Origin: Bacteroidales bacterium
GTDB taxonomy: Bacteria > Bacteroidota > Bacteroidia > Bacteroidales > Paludibacteraceae
Assembly (NCBI GenBank): GCA_900766775.1
Contig: CAAFXN010000051.1
Location: 1-14,854, forward strand
Length of the DNA: 14,854 nucleotides
Direction: 5' to 3'
The position numbers and the translations under genes were made by a program. Below, in pieces: positions 13,132 through 14,854 of the stretch; within the stretch, counting starts at the first letter, position 1; each line of letters starts with the position of its first letter. The notes beneath the pieces are model-generated. The model was given only the letters and a program-made list of their open reading frames with translations, was not told where the DNA came from and made no database searches.

Positions 13132-13191
13132 TGTTGTGTAGTATGGAATGCGTGTTTTGGACAATTTATAGCCAGTGGGGGAGGGGAGGGA

Positions 13192-13268
13192 GACCCGCGA
13201 CCGACCCGCGACCGACCCGCGAGAGACCCGCGGTAATGTTACGATAATGTTGCGATAGAATCACGGTG
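13192..13268. repeat. 11-bp-period intergenic array, seven units
   Basis: Units begin at 13192, 13203, 13214, 13225, 13236, 13247 and 13258. The first four are GACCCGCG-type, the next two are ATGTT(A/G)CGATA, and the last is degenerate. Sequence and period match the array at 1606-1693, including the junction of a GCGGTA unit with an ATGTT unit. The rest of the 344-bp convergent gap (13076-13419) holds two terminators and no gene. Confidence 0.85.
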
Positions 13269-13363
13269 AAAATTCGGCATGAAAAGGGTATGGTTGAGGG
13301 GATGTGTTTGGGAAAAATGGACAATTTCTGCGGGAGTCTCTGCGAGGTGAGGTGCTACAAAAG

Positions 13364-13396
13364 AAACAGCCTGACGGTGGTGTTGTCAGGCTGTTT
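13364..13396 (-). terminator. Rho-independent terminator of gdhA
   Basis: A perfect 12-bp stem (13364-13375 with 13385-13396, AAACAGCCTGAC) has a 9-nt loop. On the minus strand it is followed by a T-rich run. It lies 23 bp beyond the gdhA stop. Its GCCTGAC/GTCAGGC core is shared with the terminator at 1706-1734. Confidence 0.85.
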
Positions 13397-13419
13397 CGGG
13401 ATTGCTATGTTCGGCGTTT

Positions 13420-14775
13420 TTAGACGATTCCTTGCTCTACCATCGCGTTGGCGACTTTCATGAAGCCCGCGATGTTGGCACCTTTCACGTAGTTGATGTA
13501 GCCGTCCTCCTCGGTGCCGTATTTGAGGCAAGCGGCGTGGATGTCCGCCATGATACGGCGCAGGTGGGTGTCCACTTCCTCGGCGGTCCAACTCTGGCGA
13601 ATGCTGTTCTGCGTCATCTCCAGTCCCGAGGTGGCTACGCCGCCGGCGTTGCTCGCCTTGCCCGGGCTGTAGAGTATCTTCGCACCTTGGAAGAGCGCAA
13701 TAGCCTCCGGCGTGGTGGGCATGTTCGCGCCCTCTGCCACGCAGTAGCAACCGTTGGCGAGCAGGTGCTCCGCGTCGGTCTTGTCAATCTCGTTCTGCGT
13801 GGCGCACGGCATGGCGATGTCGCAAGGGATATTCCACGGGCGCTGGTCTGCAAAGTACTGTGCCTCAGGATATTGCGCTGCGTATTCCTTGATACGCCCG
13901 CGGCGGATGTTCTTCAGTTGGAACACGAAGTTCAGTTTCTCCTCGGTGAGTCCCTCGGGGTCGTAGATGAAGCCGTTGCTGTCGCTCAGGGTCAGCACCT
14001 TGGCACCTAATCGCATGGCTTTCTGTGCAGCAAACTGCGCTACGTTGCCCGAGCCGGAGATGCAGACACGTTGCCCCTCAAACGACTTGCCGCGGGTCGC
14101 CAGCATCGCCTCGGCGAAGTAGCATGCGCCGTAGCCCGTAGCCTCGGGGCGCATCTTGCTGCCTCCCCAGCACATGCCCTTGCCCGTCAGCGTGCCGGTG
14201 AACTCATCGCGCAGGCGTTTGTACTGCCCGAAGAGGAAGCCGATTTCGCGTCCGCCAACGCCGATGTCGCCCGCAGGAACGTCGGTGTCCTGCCCGATAT
14301 GGCGTTGCAGTTCGGTCATGAAACTCTGGCAGAAACGCATCACCTCTGCGTCGGACTTGCCGCGCGGCGAGAAGTCGGAACCGCCCTTCGCACCGCCCAT
14401 CGGCAGCGTGGTGAGTGCGTTCTTGAAGGTCTGCTCAAAAGCAAGGAACTTCATGATACTCAGGTTCACACTCGCGTGGAAACGGATACCGCCCTTGTAG
14501 GGACCGATGGCGGAGTTCATCTGCACGCGGAAGCCGCGATTGACTTGTACCTCGCCTTGGTCGTCCACCCACGGCACGCGAAACATAATCACGCGCTCGG
14601 GCTCCACCATGCGCTCCAGCACTTTCTGCTCGCGCAGATACGGATAGGCGAACACCATCGGTGCCACGCTCTCCAACACTTCTCTAACTGCCTGATGAAA
14701 CTCCAATTCACCCGGATTCTTACGCACCAATTCAGCCATAAATTGGTCAACGTACTGCTTAACTTGTTTGTCCAT
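13420..14775 (-). CDS. gdhA: NADP-type glutamate dehydrogenase
   Basis: This 451-residue hexameric-type enzyme reductively aminates 2-oxoglutarate with ammonium. Motifs in order are GFRVQMNSAIGPYKGGIRFH (81-100, substrate lysine K94), LPMGGAKGGSDFSPRGKSD (124-142, catalytic K130), DVPAGDIGVGGREIGFLFGQYKR (165-187, catalytic D170), the Rossmann loop ISGSGNVAQFAA (239-250), LSDSNGFI (263-270), whose residues fit NADP preference, and AEGANMPTTPEA. Length matches the family's roughly 445-450 residues. It is a single gene facing the uxaC operon, with a -7 box at the right window edge, a leader of about 64 nt and its own terminator. Cofactor preference is inferred from subfamily resemblance. Confidence 0.96.
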   Translation of the reverse strand: MDKQVKQYVDQFMAELVRKNPGELEFHQAVREVLESVAPMVFAYPYLREQKVLERMVEPERVIMFRVPWVDDQGEVQVNRGFRVQMNSAIGPYKGGIRFHASVNLSIMKFLAFEQTFKNALTTLPMGGAKGGSDFSPRGKSDAEVMRFCQSFMTELQRHIGQDTDVPAGDIGVGGREIGFLFGQYKRLRDEFTGTLTGKGMCWGGSKMRPEATGYGACYFAEAMLATRGKSFEGQRVCISGSGNVAQFAAQKAMRLGAKVLTLSDSNGFIYDPEGLTEEKLNFVFQLKNIRRGRIKEYAAQYPEAQYFADQRPWNIPCDIAMPCATQNEIDKTDAEHLLANGCYCVAEGANMPTTPEAIALFQGAKILYSPGKASNAGGVATSGLEMTQNSIRQSWTAEEVDTHLRRIMADIHAACLKYGTEEDGYINYVKGANIAGFMKVANAMVEQGIV

Positions 14776-14790
14776 AAATATACCTTAAAA

Positions 14791-14824
14791 AATTGACGAT
14801 TGACGATTTACGAATTACGATTTA
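14791..14824 (-). repeat. AT-rich repeated leader of gdhA
   Basis: The 5' leader of gdhA contains two GACGATT words and the 19-bp stretch 14806-14824, identical to 4665-4683 in the OadG-like leader. It lies between the predicted transcription start and the ATG, so it is transcribed. Confidence 0.8.
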
Positions 14825-14845
14825 TCTTTTGCTTGAAATCGAGTG

Positions 14846-14853
14846 CAAAGATA
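14846..14853 (-). promoter_or_regulatory. -7 box of the gdhA promoter
   Basis: On the minus strand this reads TATCTTTG, the same octamer as the uxaC -7 box. The -33 region lies beyond the window edge. Transcription would start near 14839. Confidence 0.65.
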
Positions 14854-14854
14854 C

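Noticed and set aside
13266..13463. A 65-codon plus-strand open frame in the convergent gap
   Set aside because: It runs through the gdhA terminator and into gdhA antisense, and has no start context or family resemblance.

Overview
The window looks like a chromosomal segment from a Bacteroidales bacterium (phylum Bacteroidota), probably a gut or rumen carbohydrate fermenter; I cannot place the genus. The reasons are a methylmalonyl-CoA epimerase/decarboxylase operon of the type found in succinate/propionate-forming Bacteroidales, TAnnTTTG-type -7 boxes with a TTTG box 20 bp upstream, A-rich starts without Shine-Dalgarno sequences, and AT-rich repeats between genes.

Layout. Positions 1-258 hold the 3' end of a gene with a C-terminal winged-helix domain, followed by a DegT/DnrJ/EryC1/StrS aminotransferase (290-1594, +). 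A minus-strand operon runs from 6702 down to 1776: methylmalonyl-CoA epimerase, carboxyltransferase (mmdA), OadG-like small membrane subunit, a biotin carrier with two biotinyl domains, a four-helix-bundle gene, and the Na+-pumping beta subunit (mmdB). It has a good promoter at 6754-6785 and a terminator at 1706-1734. A 583-bp divergent region (6703-7285) separates it from a plus-strand hexuronate operon: uxaC, four-helix-bundle gene, kdgK, second four-helix-bundle gene, kdgA, exuT-like transporter, ending in a terminator at 13099-13131. A convergent glutamate dehydrogenase gene (13420-14775, -) closes the window, with its own terminator and a -7 box at the right edge.

How the genes work together. 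The plus-strand operon takes up hexuronates (exuT), isomerises them (uxaC), and phosphorylates and cleaves 2-keto-3-deoxygluconate (kdgK, kdgA) to pyruvate and glyceraldehyde-3-phosphate; the oxidoreductase and dehydratase steps are not encoded here. The minus-strand operon epimerises methylmalonyl-CoA and decarboxylates it to propionyl-CoA while exporting Na+. Glutamate dehydrogenase assimilates ammonium.

Most unusual are the non-coding and accessory parts. Three small AT-rich four-helix-bundle (23S rRNA intervening-sequence-protein-like) genes sit inside the two catabolic operons. The two in the hexuronate operon are bracketed by repeats: a 22/23 inverted repeat around the first, and a perfect 26-bp direct repeat plus inverted copies around the second. 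A related AT-rich leader precedes many start codons. Intergenic arrays with exact 11-bp periodicity occur at three loci and a 14-bp array at a fourth. I read these as possible mobile or processed 'four-helix-bundle cassettes' and portable leaders; that reading is inference.
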